A DNA stretch of 64,000 nucleotides from Bacillus sp. Cs-700 (GCF_011082085.1 NZ_CP041063.1:3706001-3770000); one strand, 5' to 3'; positions 8,473-17,458 are shown, counted from the stretch's first letter. Translations and numbers: made by a program. Notes: generated by a model not told the origin, from the sequence alone.

Positions 8473-8563
8473 AATTCCGCGAAATTTTCGTTAATTCCGC
8501 GGAACGGACGATGAATTCCGCGAAAACGTTCAGTAATTCCGCGAAAAACGATTTTATTCCGCG
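8473..8563. repeat. Array of five AATTCCGCG units
   Basis: AATTCCGCG occurs at 8473, 8493, 8514 and 8535, with a TATTCCGCG variant at 8555; spacing is 20, 21, 21 and 20 bases, about two helical turns. Flanks are usually GAAA after and a pyrimidine/ATG-like stretch before each unit. It lies between the small membrane gene and the terminator of the opposite-strand lipoprotein gene. No coding role seen. Confidence 0.85.
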
Positions 8564-8567
8564 AATC

Positions 8568-8600
8568 GAAAAAAAGACACCCCGAGGGGCATCTTTAAAA
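8568..8600 (-). terminator. Terminator of the DUF4352-like lipoprotein gene
   Basis: On the minus strand GATGCCCC pairs with GGGGTGTC (two G-U pairs) around a TC loop, followed by seven T. The gene's stop codon falls in the upstream edge. Confidence 0.75.
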
Positions 8601-9272
8601 AGGGACAATGATCGATTGGCCCTTCGTGATCGTTTCTTCCTTGTCATCGAACACATCACTTGTTTGAATTGTTAGGGCATCCAGTTGCTCTAGCTCAGTC
8701 GTATTTAGAACAAAACCAAGCTGGCCGATTTTCTCTTCACCAGGTGCGTAATCTCCGTAAAGATTCTCGAGGTAAAAGTCATCATCGAATCCTTTCTTTT
8801 CACCGTCGCTCGTTTCAAGTGTCGAAACTGGAGCGAAGTTAACGGTTTGATCCGACGTGTTCTTTACATGGACGCGAATCTTTACATAGTTGAATTTTGT
8901 CTCATCGTTCGAATAGCTATGAAAAAAATCGATTAAGTCAGGGGAAGGCGCGTAGGCCATTACCTTCACATCTGATACGGTTAGCTCAACATCCCCAATC
9001 GTCGTTTTTTCGTTAAAATCAGAGCTCGCTTTTAACGTAATCGAGCCGTCGGCATCCTGATAAGTTTGGCCAACTTCAGTTAGTGAGCTGTCATCAGGTG
9101 CCTGTGGACTATCAATTAATCCTTTGTGGTCGTTTTGATCTGTACTTGTTTCCTCTGCTTTTGTCACGGTTGTCGTGTTGTCTGTTTGTGAACTAGCTTG
9201 CTGGTTCGCATTGTTAGCGCACCCACCAAGAAAAAGAGAGGCAGTACATAGAGTAATTAGTATGTGCTTCAT
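8595..9272 (-). CDS. DUF4352-like lipoprotein
   Basis: 225 residues: lipoprotein signal with LGGC (Cys18), a Thr/Ser/Gln-rich linker (19-75), then an immunoglobulin-like beta-sandwich (about 90-225). The strand pattern NYVKIRVHVKNTSDQTVNF fits DUF4352/telomeric-repeat-factor-like lipoproteins of Bacilli. Extracytoplasmic; function unknown. A GGAGG site lies upstream of the ATG. Confidence 0.75.
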   Translation of the reverse strand: MKHILITLCTASLFLGGCANNANQQASSQTDNTTTVTKAEETSTDQNDHKGLIDSPQAPDDSSLTEVGQTYQDADGSITLKASSDFNEKTTIGDVELTVSDVKVMAYAPSPDLIDFFHSYSNDETKFNYVKIRVHVKNTSDQTVNFAPVSTLETSDGEKKGFDDDFYLENLYGDYAPGEEKIGQLGFVLNTTELEQLDALTIQTSDVFDDKEETITKGQSIIVPF

Positions 9273-9295
9273 GTAAAAGAACCTCCTCCATCAGA

Positions 9296-9330
9296 AAGAA
9301 AACTCCCGCTGCTTTTTGAAGCAACGGGAA
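9296..9330 (-). terminator. Terminator of the alkaline phosphatase gene
   Basis: Inverted repeat CCCGCTGCTT / GAAGCAACGGG (9305-9328) followed on the minus strand by a T-rich tail, just after the phosphatase stop. Confidence 0.7.
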
Positions 9331-9335
9331 ATTCT

Positions 9336-10751
9336 TTATTTGTCTTTCTTGTGATCATCGTCCTTTTTTCCGCGATCCTTTTCTTGCTTTGCGTTAAGAA
9401 GGTCCATCACTAATTGACCTGTTTCATTGTTATCATGAAGACCGGCGAACTTTTCGGATTGTGGGCCGTACGCATACACATTCACGTCAACACCTGTATG
9501 ACCGCCAGTTGTCCAGCCAGTTCCTGAGCGGATGTCAAATATCTTTTCAATTGCATTATCAATTTCCACCACGTCGCCTGTTTCAGTCGCTTTTTGGACA
9601 GACGCGATTTCCTCCGATGTTAAATCAAGATCGATGTTTTCAGTCAGTGTTTTTTCCACATCTGCACCTTCAGCGATCTGAGCTGCCATGTAATCAGGTG
9701 TCTTTTTGGCCGCTTTAAGTGGAGCTGGATCCCACTTGTATTCTCCGTCGCGTCCCATCGCAAAGCCACCGGTAGAGTGGTCAGCTGTTGTAACGACGAG
9801 CGTATGCTTGTCCTTTTTCGCAAATTCAATCGCCGCTTCGTAAGCTTTCTCGAAATCTTCCATCTCACTCATCGCAGCAACAACGTCATTATCATGACCA
9901 GCCCAGTCAATTTGGCTACCTTCGACCATAAGGAAGAACCCGTCTTTGTCGTCACTTAGGCGCTCAAGAGCAGCGTCAGTCATTTCTTCAAGAGAGGGAG
10001 CATCTTCCGTACGATCAATTGCTTTGTCCATGCCTTTAGGTGCAAACAGGCCAAGAATTTGTTCGTTATCGTCTTGTGCTAGTTCTTCCTTGGAAGTGAC
10101 ATAGCTATAGCCGTCATTTTGAAATTCTTCCGTTAGGTTGCGATCCGAGCGCTCGAAGTAAGAAGTTCCTCCGCCAAGCAATACGTCCACTTTATGCTCT
10201 CCATTGATCATCTCATCATAATAGTCGTCTGCAATGTCATTGTAGTTATTCCGAGATTCATCATGAGCACCGAATGAAGCAGGCGTTGCATGATTAATTT
10301 GAGAAGTAGAAACAAGTCCAGTAGACTTGTTCTTTTCTTTTGCTTCTTCAAGAACGGTCTTCACTTCTTCTTTATCCATATCAACGGAGATCGCGCCGTT
10401 GTAGGTTTTAATTCCAGCTGCCATCGCCGTACCCGCTGCTGCCGAGTCCGTGACGCTCTCTTCTGGATCCCATGAATAGGTTTCTTGAGCGCCAACGAGA
10501 TATTCATCGAAAGCTGTTTTTTCCATATAAGGCGTTGTTTTGTCATCCATAAACGAACGGTATGCCGTTGTATAGCCCGGTCCCATGCCGTCACCTATTA
10601 AGAAAATAACGTTCTCGATTTCGTTTTTCGCATGTTTGCTTTTATCAGATTTTGCTTCAGTGTCCGTACCAATTCCCGCAATACCTGCTACAGCTAGTGA
10701 TGAAATAACAGCGAATGGAATAAGCTTCTTTTTGGCATTTTTACTAAACAT
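9336..10751 (-). CDS. Secreted alkaline phosphatase
   Basis: 471 residues, an exported zinc/magnesium phosphomonoesterase that releases phosphate from organic esters. After a signal peptide (1-33) come GDGMGPGY (metal Asp), the nucleophile Ser103 in VTDSAAAGTAMAAG, HATPASFGAHD, EGSQIDWAGHDND and TTADHSTGGF, then GGHTG near the C-terminus, all in family order. A charged Lys/Asp tail ends the protein. ATG 10751 has GGGGGG 8 bases upstream; it also fits the PhoP-type promoter, which would leave only a few bases before the alternative start at 10772. Confidence 0.95.
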   Translation of the reverse strand: MFSKNAKKKLIPFAVISSLAVAGIAGIGTDTEAKSDKSKHAKNEIENVIFLIGDGMGPGYTTAYRSFMDDKTTPYMEKTAFDEYLVGAQETYSWDPEESVTDSAAAGTAMAAGIKTYNGAISVDMDKEEVKTVLEEAKEKNKSTGLVSTSQINHATPASFGAHDESRNNYNDIADDYYDEMINGEHKVDVLLGGGTSYFERSDRNLTEEFQNDGYSYVTSKEELAQDDNEQILGLFAPKGMDKAIDRTEDAPSLEEMTDAALERLSDDKDGFFLMVEGSQIDWAGHDNDVVAAMSEMEDFEKAYEAAIEFAKKDKHTLVVTTADHSTGGFAMGRDGEYKWDPAPLKAAKKTPDYMAAQIAEGADVEKTLTENIDLDLTSEEIASVQKATETGDVVEIDNAIEKIFDIRSGTGWTTGGHTGVDVNVYAYGPQSEKFAGLHDNNETGQLVMDLLNAKQEKDRGKKDDDHKKDK

Positions 10752-10784
10752 ATTGATATCCCCCCGGTTCATGTTTTCTCACAA

Positions 10785-10832
10785 ATCATAGTTTACTTGA
10801 TTCAGTTGAAGTGAATGTTAATCGATTGTAAG
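10785..10832 (-). promoter_or_regulatory. PhoP-type promoter of the alkaline phosphatase gene
   Basis: On the minus strand three TTAACA-like hexamers repeat every 11 bases: CTTACA (10827-10832), TTAACA (10816-10821), TTCAAC (10805-10810). A TATGAT -10 (10785-10790) follows. This is the known layout of PhoP boxes, so phosphate starvation control is likely. Confidence 0.65.
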
Positions 10833-11170
10833 GATCGTTTTAAGATAATCGGGTCGATTGTCACAGACGATAAAAGTAGGTTACCTCGGAATATAGTCTC
10901 ATTTCACTTCAAATAAAAGTCTAGTGTTTCTTACTATGATCGTAATGAAAGCGGTTCCTTTTTACAAGCTCATTTGGATAAATTAGGTAATAAGAGCGAG
11001 GGGAACGGATGTGTTTGTTAGCAAGTGACTCATTTTAATGTCTATTCTCACACGACCTTTTTCATAGAAGAAAAAGAGAGGAGTGAGACAGCAGTCTTAG
11101 GAATAGGCAATGATTCTACGGAACTGTTAAAATTATCATTATAATAAAAAAATTAAAAGGGGAGATTGAA
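10833..11170. other. Gene-free region upstream of the acetamidase gene
   Basis: About 340 bases with no supported gene. A TATAAT at 11140-11145 is a possible -10 for the acetamidase gene, but I see no good -35. Nothing else recognised. Confidence 0.4.
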
Positions 11171-12067
11171 ATGGACTTAGTTATGAATGATTCGGTGATC
11201 TATGATTTTAACAAAACGCATAAGCCTGTGAAGATCGTACCATCAGGAACTAGCGTTCAAATCGTAACGTATGACTGTTTTGAGAATCAGCTTCAAACGG
11301 AGGAAGATGAGATCATGGGAATTGATTGGAACCGAGTGAACCCTGCAACTGGCCCAATCTATGTGAAGGATGCACAACCTGGAGATGTATTAAAAGTTAC
11401 GATTGAAAAACTTGAAATTGGAGATCAGGGCGTCATGGTCGTTGGGCCAGATCTTGGGGTTATGGGACATCGTTTAAAAGAAATGAAGTCAAAGATCATT
11501 CCAATTCAAGATGGGGCTGCTCGTTTTAATGATCTAAGCATTCCATTAAATCCGATGATTGGCGTAATTGGCGTCGCACCAGAAGGCGAAGGTGTTTCGT
11601 GTGGCACACCGGGTGCGCACGGCGGAAATATGGATAATAAGATGATTACGGAGGGAGCGGTGCTCTATTTTCCAGTGTTTGCGGAAGGCGCACTGTTCGG
11701 ATTAGGTGATTTTCATGCAGCGATGGGAGACGGTGAAGTGAGCGTTTCAGGAATTGAAGTTCCTGGTAAAGCAACAGTGAAGCTTGAAGTGATCAAGGGG
11801 GAGTCAATCGTTCAACCGATGCTAGAAAACGCTGAAGTTGTTACCCAAATTGCTTCAGCCGCCACGCTTGATGAAGCGGTAACGCTTGCAACCGAGCTGA
11901 TGGTCGATCGCGTTGGGGAGAAAACTGGAATGTCTGTGAGTGAAGCAACCATGCTTATGAGTGCGATTGGACAGGTTGAAGTGTGTCAGGTCGTGGATCC
12001 TCTACTAACGGCCAGGTTCGTTGTACCGAAATGGCTAGAGCAGCAGCTAGGCGTACGCCTTATCTAA
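11171..12067 (+). CDS. Acetamidase/formamidase family protein
   Basis: 298 residues of the FmdA/AmdA family, which hydrolyse small amides to ammonia and acid. Visible markers: the N-terminal GPIYVKDAQPGDVLKV strand, the cysteine-containing CGTPGAHGGNMDNKMI loop (about 148-163) and GLGDFHAAMGDGEVS (about 178-192), all typical of the family. The true substrate may be another amide. GGGGAG precedes the ATG. Confidence 0.88.
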   Translation: MDLVMNDSVIYDFNKTHKPVKIVPSGTSVQIVTYDCFENQLQTEEDEIMGIDWNRVNPATGPIYVKDAQPGDVLKVTIEKLEIGDQGVMVVGPDLGVMGHRLKEMKSKIIPIQDGAARFNDLSIPLNPMIGVIGVAPEGEGVSCGTPGAHGGNMDNKMITEGAVLYFPVFAEGALFGLGDFHAAMGDGEVSVSGIEVPGKATVKLEVIKGESIVQPMLENAEVVTQIASAATLDEAVTLATELMVDRVGEKTGMSVSEATMLMSAIGQVEVCQVVDPLLTARFVVPKWLEQQLGVRLI

Positions 12068-12114
12068 TTCGACATATGCTGACAATAGTGCGGATGGTTC
12101 GGGTGGTTTCGGGT

Positions 12115-12126
12115 GGTGCCTGTCAC
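12115..12126. repeat. Dispersed repeat, copy 2 (reverse orientation)
   Basis: GGTGCCTGTCAC, the reverse complement form of the repeat, preceded by two CGGGTGGT units. Confidence 0.75.
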
Positions 12127-12203
12127 TCGCATAAGATATACTTGGAGACGCGGGGCACGGGCTAGAAGCGTTAGCGCTCGGTTTGCGGTTACGCGGTTTA
12201 CGC

Positions 12204-12215
12204 GGTGCCTGTCAC
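12204..12215. repeat. Dispersed repeat, copy 3 (reverse orientation)
   Basis: GGTGCCTGTCAC again, 78 bases after copy 2 and shortly before the oxidoreductase start. Confidence 0.75.
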
Positions 12216-12243
12216 TTGTCGAATGAATTGGAGGAATATGAGT

Positions 12244-13227
12244 ATGATTCGTTTTGGTGTTGTTGGAACAAATAAGATAACGGATAATTTTTTAGAGGGG
12301 GCGACTGAGCTTAGCGATTTCAAACTTACGGCTGTCTATTCTCGAACGGAAGAGAAGGCGCAGGCATTTGCTGAGAAGCATGGGGCAGAGGCGACGTTCA
12401 CAAGTCTTGAGGAAATGGCGAACAGCACGCTCATTGATGCCGTCTACATTGCGAGTCCTAACTCGTTACATGCAGAACAATCGATCATTTTCATGAACGC
12501 TGGGAAGCACGTGCTTTGTGAGAAGCCGATGGCGTCAAATAAACGTGAAGTCTTACAAATGGTTGAGGTTGCCTCAAAAAACGGCGTTCTACTAATGGAA
12601 GCGATGAAATCCACCGTGATGCCGAACATGAACATGGTGCGAGAGAATTTGCATAAGATTGGTCAAATTCGTCGCTTTGTTGCGAATTACGGCCAGTATT
12701 CGTCGCGTTATGATGCTTATAAAGAAGGAACAGTGCTAAATGCATTTAACCCTAAGTTTTCAAATGGGTCACTGATGGATATCGGCGTATATGGCGTTTA
12801 TCCTGTCGTATCCATGCTTGGCCAGCCGCAATCGATTAAGGCAGAAGGCGTCATGCTTGAGTCAGGCGTTGATGGAGAAGGCAGTATTTTACTTGGATAT
12901 GAAGACAAAGAAGCAGTGATTATGTTTTCAAAAATCACAGATTCGCATCTCCCATCCGAAATTCAAGGGGAGAACGGGAGTATCCTTATCGACAAAATAG
13001 GTTCACCAATGGATGTGAAAATCCATTATCGAGATGGATCGATTGAAGACTTATCGCAGTCGCAATCCCATACGATGATGTATGAAGCGAAGGAGTTTAT
13101 TGAACTAATCCAGACCGGTAAGGATCAGTCTTCGATTAACTCACATGAAAATTCTCTAAATTCCATCGAAGTCATAGAAGAAGCACGGAAACAAATCGGA
13201 GTTGTTTTTCCGGCCGATCATCACTAA
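12244..13227 (+). CDS. Gfo/Idh/MocA family oxidoreductase
   Basis: 327 residues. N-terminal Rossmann domain begins MIRFGVVGTNKITDNF; the family EKP motif is in VLCEKPMASNKREV (about 92-105); the C-terminal sheet domain follows (KFSNGSLMDIGVY). Such enzymes oxidise or reduce sugars, inositols or dihydrodiols with NAD(P). ATG 12244 is 9 bases after GGAGG; the ATG at 12238 is too close. Neighbours do not reveal the substrate. Confidence 0.85.
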   Translation: MIRFGVVGTNKITDNFLEGATELSDFKLTAVYSRTEEKAQAFAEKHGAEATFTSLEEMANSTLIDAVYIASPNSLHAEQSIIFMNAGKHVLCEKPMASNKREVLQMVEVASKNGVLLMEAMKSTVMPNMNMVRENLHKIGQIRRFVANYGQYSSRYDAYKEGTVLNAFNPKFSNGSLMDIGVYGVYPVVSMLGQPQSIKAEGVMLESGVDGEGSILLGYEDKEAVIMFSKITDSHLPSEIQGENGSILIDKIGSPMDVKIHYRDGSIEDLSQSQSHTMMYEAKEFIELIQTGKDQSSINSHENSLNSIEVIEEARKQIGVVFPADHH

Positions 13228-13247
13228 TAAAAAATGAAGTAGTTCTC

Positions 13248-13282
13248 AGCCGTTGCATATTGCGTTAGCGACGGCTTTTTTA
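13248..13282 (+). terminator. Terminator of the oxidoreductase gene
   Basis: AGCCGTTGC pairs with GCGACGGCT (one G-U), followed by TTTTTTATTT. Confidence 0.8.
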
Positions 13283-13384
13283 TTTCACCTAATAAAAAAA
13301 GAGTAAGCCTTTTCATCCAGCCCGTTTGAACTAGTTTCAAAAGGGTACGGTATAAATAGAATAGAAAAAAATGGAGGGATGAAA

Positions 13385-14764
13385 TTGGCTAGTAAGTATG
13401 GAGAAGTTGTACAGGAATCACTAAATGCCCTACTCGAGGATCAATCGTTTTTACCAAATTTCAAGGATGAAGATCGAGAAAATGCGTTCAAATCCCTTGA
13501 ATCGATTCTCTCAACCCCGAACCAAATTCAAAAATCATTTCTCCGCGTTCCTCTTGAGAACGGGAAAATTTTACGAATTCCTGCTTTCCGCGTTCAACAC
13601 AATAATGCGGTAGGTCCTTATAAGGGCGGGATTCGCTTTCACGAAACGGTCGAGGAAGATGAAGTAATTAATCTGGCAACATTAATGACATTAAAGAATG
13701 CGCTTCATGATGTACCATTTGGTGGAGGAAAAGGTGGCGTTGTCATTAACCCACGGGAATTTTCGGAAAAAGAACTACATACGATTTCAAAAACATACGT
13801 TCAAAATTTCTGCGATATTTTAGGCCCTGATAAAGACATTCCAGCACCGGATGTTGGGACGGGGGAACGAGAGATGGACTGGATGATGGGTGAATATAAA
13901 ACGATTCATCCTGGACGCCCATATCGCGGGAGTTTCACAGGGAAAAGTCAGGTGAACGGCGGTTCGCTTGGTCGAAGAGAAGCAACAGGAAAAGGCGTTT
14001 ACTATACGCTCCGCTACATGCTTCATAATTTTGTGAAAGAAAATGAAGAGTGGTTTAAGAGAAATGATAATCGCTTTGCCAAAACAGCACTTGAGCATTC
14101 CAATCGTCCGTTAACGATCGGGATTCAGGGATTTGGTAACGTTGGGTCCGTTGCAGCGCTTGAATCGTATAACTGCAACTACCTCGATACGAAAGTCGTT
14201 GCGGTAAGTGATCGAAACGTAACGCTTTATAATGGTGATGGCCTTGATATAAAAGCACTAATTGAGTTTACGTCAAATCATGAAGGTGATTTGCCTACGA
14301 CAGAGGAAGCGCTGTCTGAGCATGAAATCAAAGCGGATATTCAAGAACGAGAAGATGTTCTTTACCTTGATACGGACGTGCTGATTTTGGCAGCGCTTGA
14401 AGATCAAATTCACGAAGATAATGTTGATCAAGTAAAAGCGCGTATGATTGTAGAAGGTGCGAACGGCCCCATTACACTTGGTGCAGATCGAAAGCTAAGT
14501 GAAGATGGTGTGCTCATTATTCCGGATATACTCGCAAACGCAGGTGGTGTCATCGTTTCTTATTTCGAATGGCTTCAAGGAAGGGAAACGCAATTCTATA
14601 GTGAAGAAGAAGTTTTCTCTCTTCTATTTAAAAAAATGAAGGAAACGATGGATGAAATTTACCCACAGTTTTTCAATGATCCATTTGCGCTCAGACAGAA
14701 TTGCTACATCCATACAGTGATGAAGCTTTCAAATATTCTTTATCGTCATGGTAAGCTCTACTAA
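13385..14764 (+). CDS. Glutamate dehydrogenase family enzyme
   Basis: About 459 residues of the Glu/Leu/Phe/Val dehydrogenase family. The substrate domain has YKGGIRFH, a catalytic lysine in FGGGKGGV and PAPDVGTGEREMDWM; the nucleotide domain has GIQGFGNVGS. It is some 35 residues longer than RocG/GudB, with extra sequence before the Rossmann motif (around 215-240, KENEEWFKRNDNRFAKT). Substrate probably glutamate. GGAGG is 7 bases before TTG 13385; the ATG at 13379 is only one base from it, so I prefer the TTG. Confidence 0.88.
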   Translation: MASKYGEVVQESLNALLEDQSFLPNFKDEDRENAFKSLESILSTPNQIQKSFLRVPLENGKILRIPAFRVQHNNAVGPYKGGIRFHETVEEDEVINLATLMTLKNALHDVPFGGGKGGVVINPREFSEKELHTISKTYVQNFCDILGPDKDIPAPDVGTGEREMDWMMGEYKTIHPGRPYRGSFTGKSQVNGGSLGRREATGKGVYYTLRYMLHNFVKENEEWFKRNDNRFAKTALEHSNRPLTIGIQGFGNVGSVAALESYNCNYLDTKVVAVSDRNVTLYNGDGLDIKALIEFTSNHEGDLPTTEEALSEHEIKADIQEREDVLYLDTDVLILAALEDQIHEDNVDQVKARMIVEGANGPITLGADRKLSEDGVLIIPDILANAGGVIVSYFEWLQGRETQFYSEEEVFSLLFKKMKETMDEIYPQFFNDPFALRQNCYIHTVMKLSNILYRHGKLY

Positions 14765-14768
14765 AGCG

Positions 14769-14801
14769 AAAACCCTCTCCTGTTGAATAGGAGAGGGTTT
14801 T
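14769..14801. terminator. Bidirectional terminator
   Basis: AAAACCCTCTCCT pairs with AGGAGAGGGTTTT (13 bases, perfect) between convergent genes. Confidence 0.9.
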
Positions 14802-14812
14802 CCTTATGGGGA

Positions 14813-15334
14813 TTAAGAAGTTGGTAATGTTTCTTTGAAATCCGTCATTTTCATCATCGTTTCATCAATTAGCTCGGTCATTTTGTCCGTATCAGGCTCA
14901 TCTTTTTTACCTTCATCAATGAGAGGATAAAGACTTTCTTCAATGTTCTTGTATGCATCTGGGAATTCTTCTTCTACTTGAGATTCCATTTTGTCCCAGT
15001 TTTCCTCGAGCGTCATCGTCTGTTCATTAATCGTTTCGACATCATCGCTACTATTTTCGACTGTTGTTTTAAGTTCTTCTAGGTTCGATAGTGCTGTATC
15101 AGTGCCAGCTTCAAGATTGGTCATTTCTTCTGAACCGCTATCGCCCGAGTCGTTCATTCCTTCGTTTGTTCCTTCATTCGTTCCTTCATTTTCGGAAGCG
15201 CCGTTTTCTTCCATGCTTGAGTTGTTGGCTTGATTACCTGTGTTATCCTCAGCACCGTTTGATCCGCAACCTGCTAGAAGAGAACCTGAAATGAGGCAGG
15301 AGGCAAGAAGAATAGGGAATTTCTTTTCCAACAA
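14813..15334 (-). CDS. Helical lipoprotein with NEGT repeats
   Basis: 173 residues. Lipoprotein signal with LAGC (Cys23), then an Asn/Glu/Gly-rich linker with NEGT repeated (about 49-60), then a helical, probably coiled-coil C-terminal half (about 75-173). Not recognised. The TTG start has AAGGAG 6 bases upstream. Outer-face membrane protein, function unknown. Confidence 0.7.
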   Translation of the reverse strand: MLEKKFPILLASCLISGSLLAGCGSNGAEDNTGNQANNSSMEENGASENEGTNEGTNEGMNDSGDSGSEEMTNLEAGTDTALSNLEELKTTVENSSDDVETINEQTMTLEENWDKMESQVEEEFPDAYKNIEESLYPLIDEGKKDEPDTDKMTELIDETMMKMTDFKETLPTS

Positions 15335-15666
15335 TATCCACTCCTTTCAATTACAATTATTGGTTCCCAGTAAGCGTTTTATTCAAACGAAGTCAAAAGT
15401 TGTGTTTTTTTCTTTGGAGATGGTATGAAGGAGAATAGTCTTAGGACAATTCGGATGTTTTTCTAACAACATGATTCTTGTCATGATTCCAGGTCATTCA
15501 TGTTGGTTTTCTTTGAGGACAAAGGTCCGTTTACAGTACGATGTATTCATTTCTCATATTAACGAACCATCTCTCTATATCCTATCGTTCAATCCCTTTA
15601 CTACTATCTTAAGTAGGAAACTGGTATACTATCCAACAAGGTGACAAATTGTGACAAATTACGGGA
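15335..15666. other. Gene-free region
   Basis: About 330 bases without a supported gene. A TATACT (15625-15630) could be a -10 for the dehydrogenase gene. A duplicated GTGACAAATT (15641, 15651) leads into the dispersed repeat. Confidence 0.4.
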
Positions 15667-15679
15667 GGTGACAGGCACC
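15667..15679. repeat. Dispersed repeat, copy 4
   Basis: GGTGACAGGCACC, ending three bases before the ATG of the next gene, so it occupies the translation initiation region. Confidence 0.8.
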
Positions 15680-15682
15680 ATC

Positions 15683-16723
15683 ATGAAAGCAGTTCAAGTA
15701 ATGGGTTATGGTGATGTAGATCAGTTAGAAGTGGTAGACCGTGAGATTCCTGTTCCGAAAGAGAATGAGGTACTCGTTAAGGTAAAGGCATGTGCGATTA
15801 ATAATACGGAAATTTGGATGCGTGAAGGGGCATACGGAACAGGAACGAAATCAGGATGGCGTCCTGAAGGTGTTCAGTTTCCTAGAACACCAGGATCGGA
15901 TATTACAGGTACGATTGTGAAAGCTGGTCAACAAGTGAATGAGAAGATGATCGGGAAAAACGTCGTGCTCTTTCCTTTTACATCGAGCGGAGAGCCAGGG
16001 TCTGAACATATCTCAGAAGATATGTCTTTCATTGGATCAGAGTATGACGGAGGATATGCGGACTATGTTGTATGGCCAGCAGAACTCTGTTTTGACATGC
16101 CTCTTGCTGACTATACAGAGAGTGCCGTGTTCTCTGTTAGTGGCATGACAGCGTGGCATATGGTTGAACAAATTCAGCCTAAGCAGGGCGAGACTGTTAT
16201 GGTTACAGGAGCAAACGGTGGAGTAGGTTCTCTGAACGTTCAAATTGCGTCTCGTGTATTTGGTGCTAATGTAATCGCGATTGTAGGCGATCTCGCTTTG
16301 GAAGATCAGTTGAAGAAGCTTGGAGCAACGCACGTGCTTTCCTACAAATCGGATCAGCTTGCTGAAGAAATACTTGAAGTGAATGGTGGACCGATTGACT
16401 CAGTGTTAGATGTTGTGGGAGATGCCTTGTTTTCAACTTCGCTTCATGTTTTAAAGAAGGGCGGCAAGTTTTGCACGTCTGGTTCTGCTGGTGGACAGAA
16501 AACAGAACTTGATTTTAGAACATTGTATTTGAAACACATAACACTCTATGGCTCTGTTCTTGGTACAAGAGAAGAGTTTAAGCGGATGCTTAAAGCGATA
16601 GCTGATGGCAAGATCACACCAGTAATTGATCGAACGTTTTCATTAGAACAAGCGAGAGAGGCTCAACGTTATTTTAAAAAAGCGGGTAAACTAGGAAAGA
16701 TTGTGCTACTGCCTGAAGAGTAA
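15683..16723 (+). CDS. Zinc-binding-type alcohol dehydrogenase / quinone oxidoreductase family
   Basis: 346 residues of the medium-chain dehydrogenase superfamily. The N-terminal GroES-like domain runs to about 130; the Rossmann motif is VTGANGGVGSLNVQIA. The zinc-binding cysteines of classical alcohol dehydrogenases are not evident, so it resembles NADPH quinone oxidoreductases. ATG 15683 begins the conserved MKAVQVMGYGD; the open frame upstream from GTG 15641 is repeat sequence. The ribosome binding site is unclear: GGAGG is 14 bases away, CAGG inside the repeat is 7. Confidence 0.82.
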   Translation: MKAVQVMGYGDVDQLEVVDREIPVPKENEVLVKVKACAINNTEIWMREGAYGTGTKSGWRPEGVQFPRTPGSDITGTIVKAGQQVNEKMIGKNVVLFPFTSSGEPGSEHISEDMSFIGSEYDGGYADYVVWPAELCFDMPLADYTESAVFSVSGMTAWHMVEQIQPKQGETVMVTGANGGVGSLNVQIASRVFGANVIAIVGDLALEDQLKKLGATHVLSYKSDQLAEEILEVNGGPIDSVLDVVGDALFSTSLHVLKKGGKFCTSGSAGGQKTELDFRTLYLKHITLYGSVLGTREEFKRMLKAIADGKITPVIDRTFSLEQAREAQRYFKKAGKLGKIVLLPEE

Positions 16724-16733
16724 GTTGAATAAT

Positions 16734-16770
16734 GGAACCCCCTATTTCCTAACTGGAGATAGGGGGTTCC
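16734..16770 (+). terminator. Hairpin after the dehydrogenase gene
   Basis: GGAACCCCCTAT pairs with ATAGGGGGTTCC; the T tail is poor. Confidence 0.6.
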
Positions 16771-16894
16771 TATGTCGGATAGGTGAGTGCGCCCATAAAA
16801 AAACAAAGTACGTGCTCATCACTTATTAGGGAAATACAGGAATAAGCGATGCGGCTAACGAATATGTAATGTATAAAATCATAGAGGTGATGGT

Positions 16895-17215
16895 GTGAAG
16901 AAAAGGGGTTTCTTCAAACTTTACTCGATGCTTTGTCTGCTTAGTGTTTTTGGGTATTCCTACTGGGCCACTTCCTGGACGGCAAGTCAATTGCCCGCAC
17001 TGACGAATTGGAAAAGCCATCTTATTTTCACGCCAAGGACGGTTGTAGCTTCTAAAGACATTTATGAAATTGATATGTTTTTGTATGCACTTAAGGTAGT
17101 CCCTCTAATGGCAAGTGTTTGTTTTCTTTCTTTGATGATGTTGATTGGCATTGGGATATATTATGTGAAAAAGCAGCTGTCGTACGTTGGTGAAAAGAAA
17201 ATAACAAGTCCTTAA
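16895..17215 (+). CDS. Small membrane protein, possibly DUF4306
   Basis: 106 residues with two membrane segments (about 5-30 and 68-92) and an extracytoplasmic loop between. The N-terminus (KRGFFKLYSMLCLLSVFGYSY) and length suggest the DUF4306/YjdJ group, a tentative call. GTG start follows AGAGGTG. Function unknown. Confidence 0.55.
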   Translation: MKKRGFFKLYSMLCLLSVFGYSYWATSWTASQLPALTNWKSHLIFTPRTVVASKDIYEIDMFLYALKVVPLMASVCFLSLMMLIGIGIYYVKKQLSYVGEKKITSP

Positions 17216-17222
17216 GGAATGA

Positions 17223-17250
17223 AGAGCGGGGGAGCCCCGCTCTTTTTGTT
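17223..17250 (+). terminator. Terminator after the small membrane protein gene
   Basis: GAGCGGGG pairs with CCCCGCTC around a short loop, then TTTTTG. Confidence 0.85.
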
Positions 17251-17341
17251 TTGGAAGATGTTATGAGTCACGGTTATAGATGGCGTCTAATAAGTTCAGA
17301 TTTATTCGACTATAATTGACGTTTTTCGAGCAAAAGCGGGC

Positions 17342-17353
17342 GGTGACAGGCAC
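17342..17353. repeat. Dispersed repeat, copy 5
   Basis: GGTGACAGGCAC preceded by GCGGGC. Confidence 0.75.
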
Positions 17354-17458
17354 TCAAGCATTTTCTTAAATGCGAACGAAGCCATTCATAAAAGAAATTG
17401 GTTTTATTGCTCATTCAAACGGGTAACATCATTCGAGTGAATTCGAGTAAATATAGGT

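Noticed and set aside
8473-8563. CRISPR array
   Set aside because: Units of about nine bases with 11-12 base spacers and no cas genes do not fit CRISPR.
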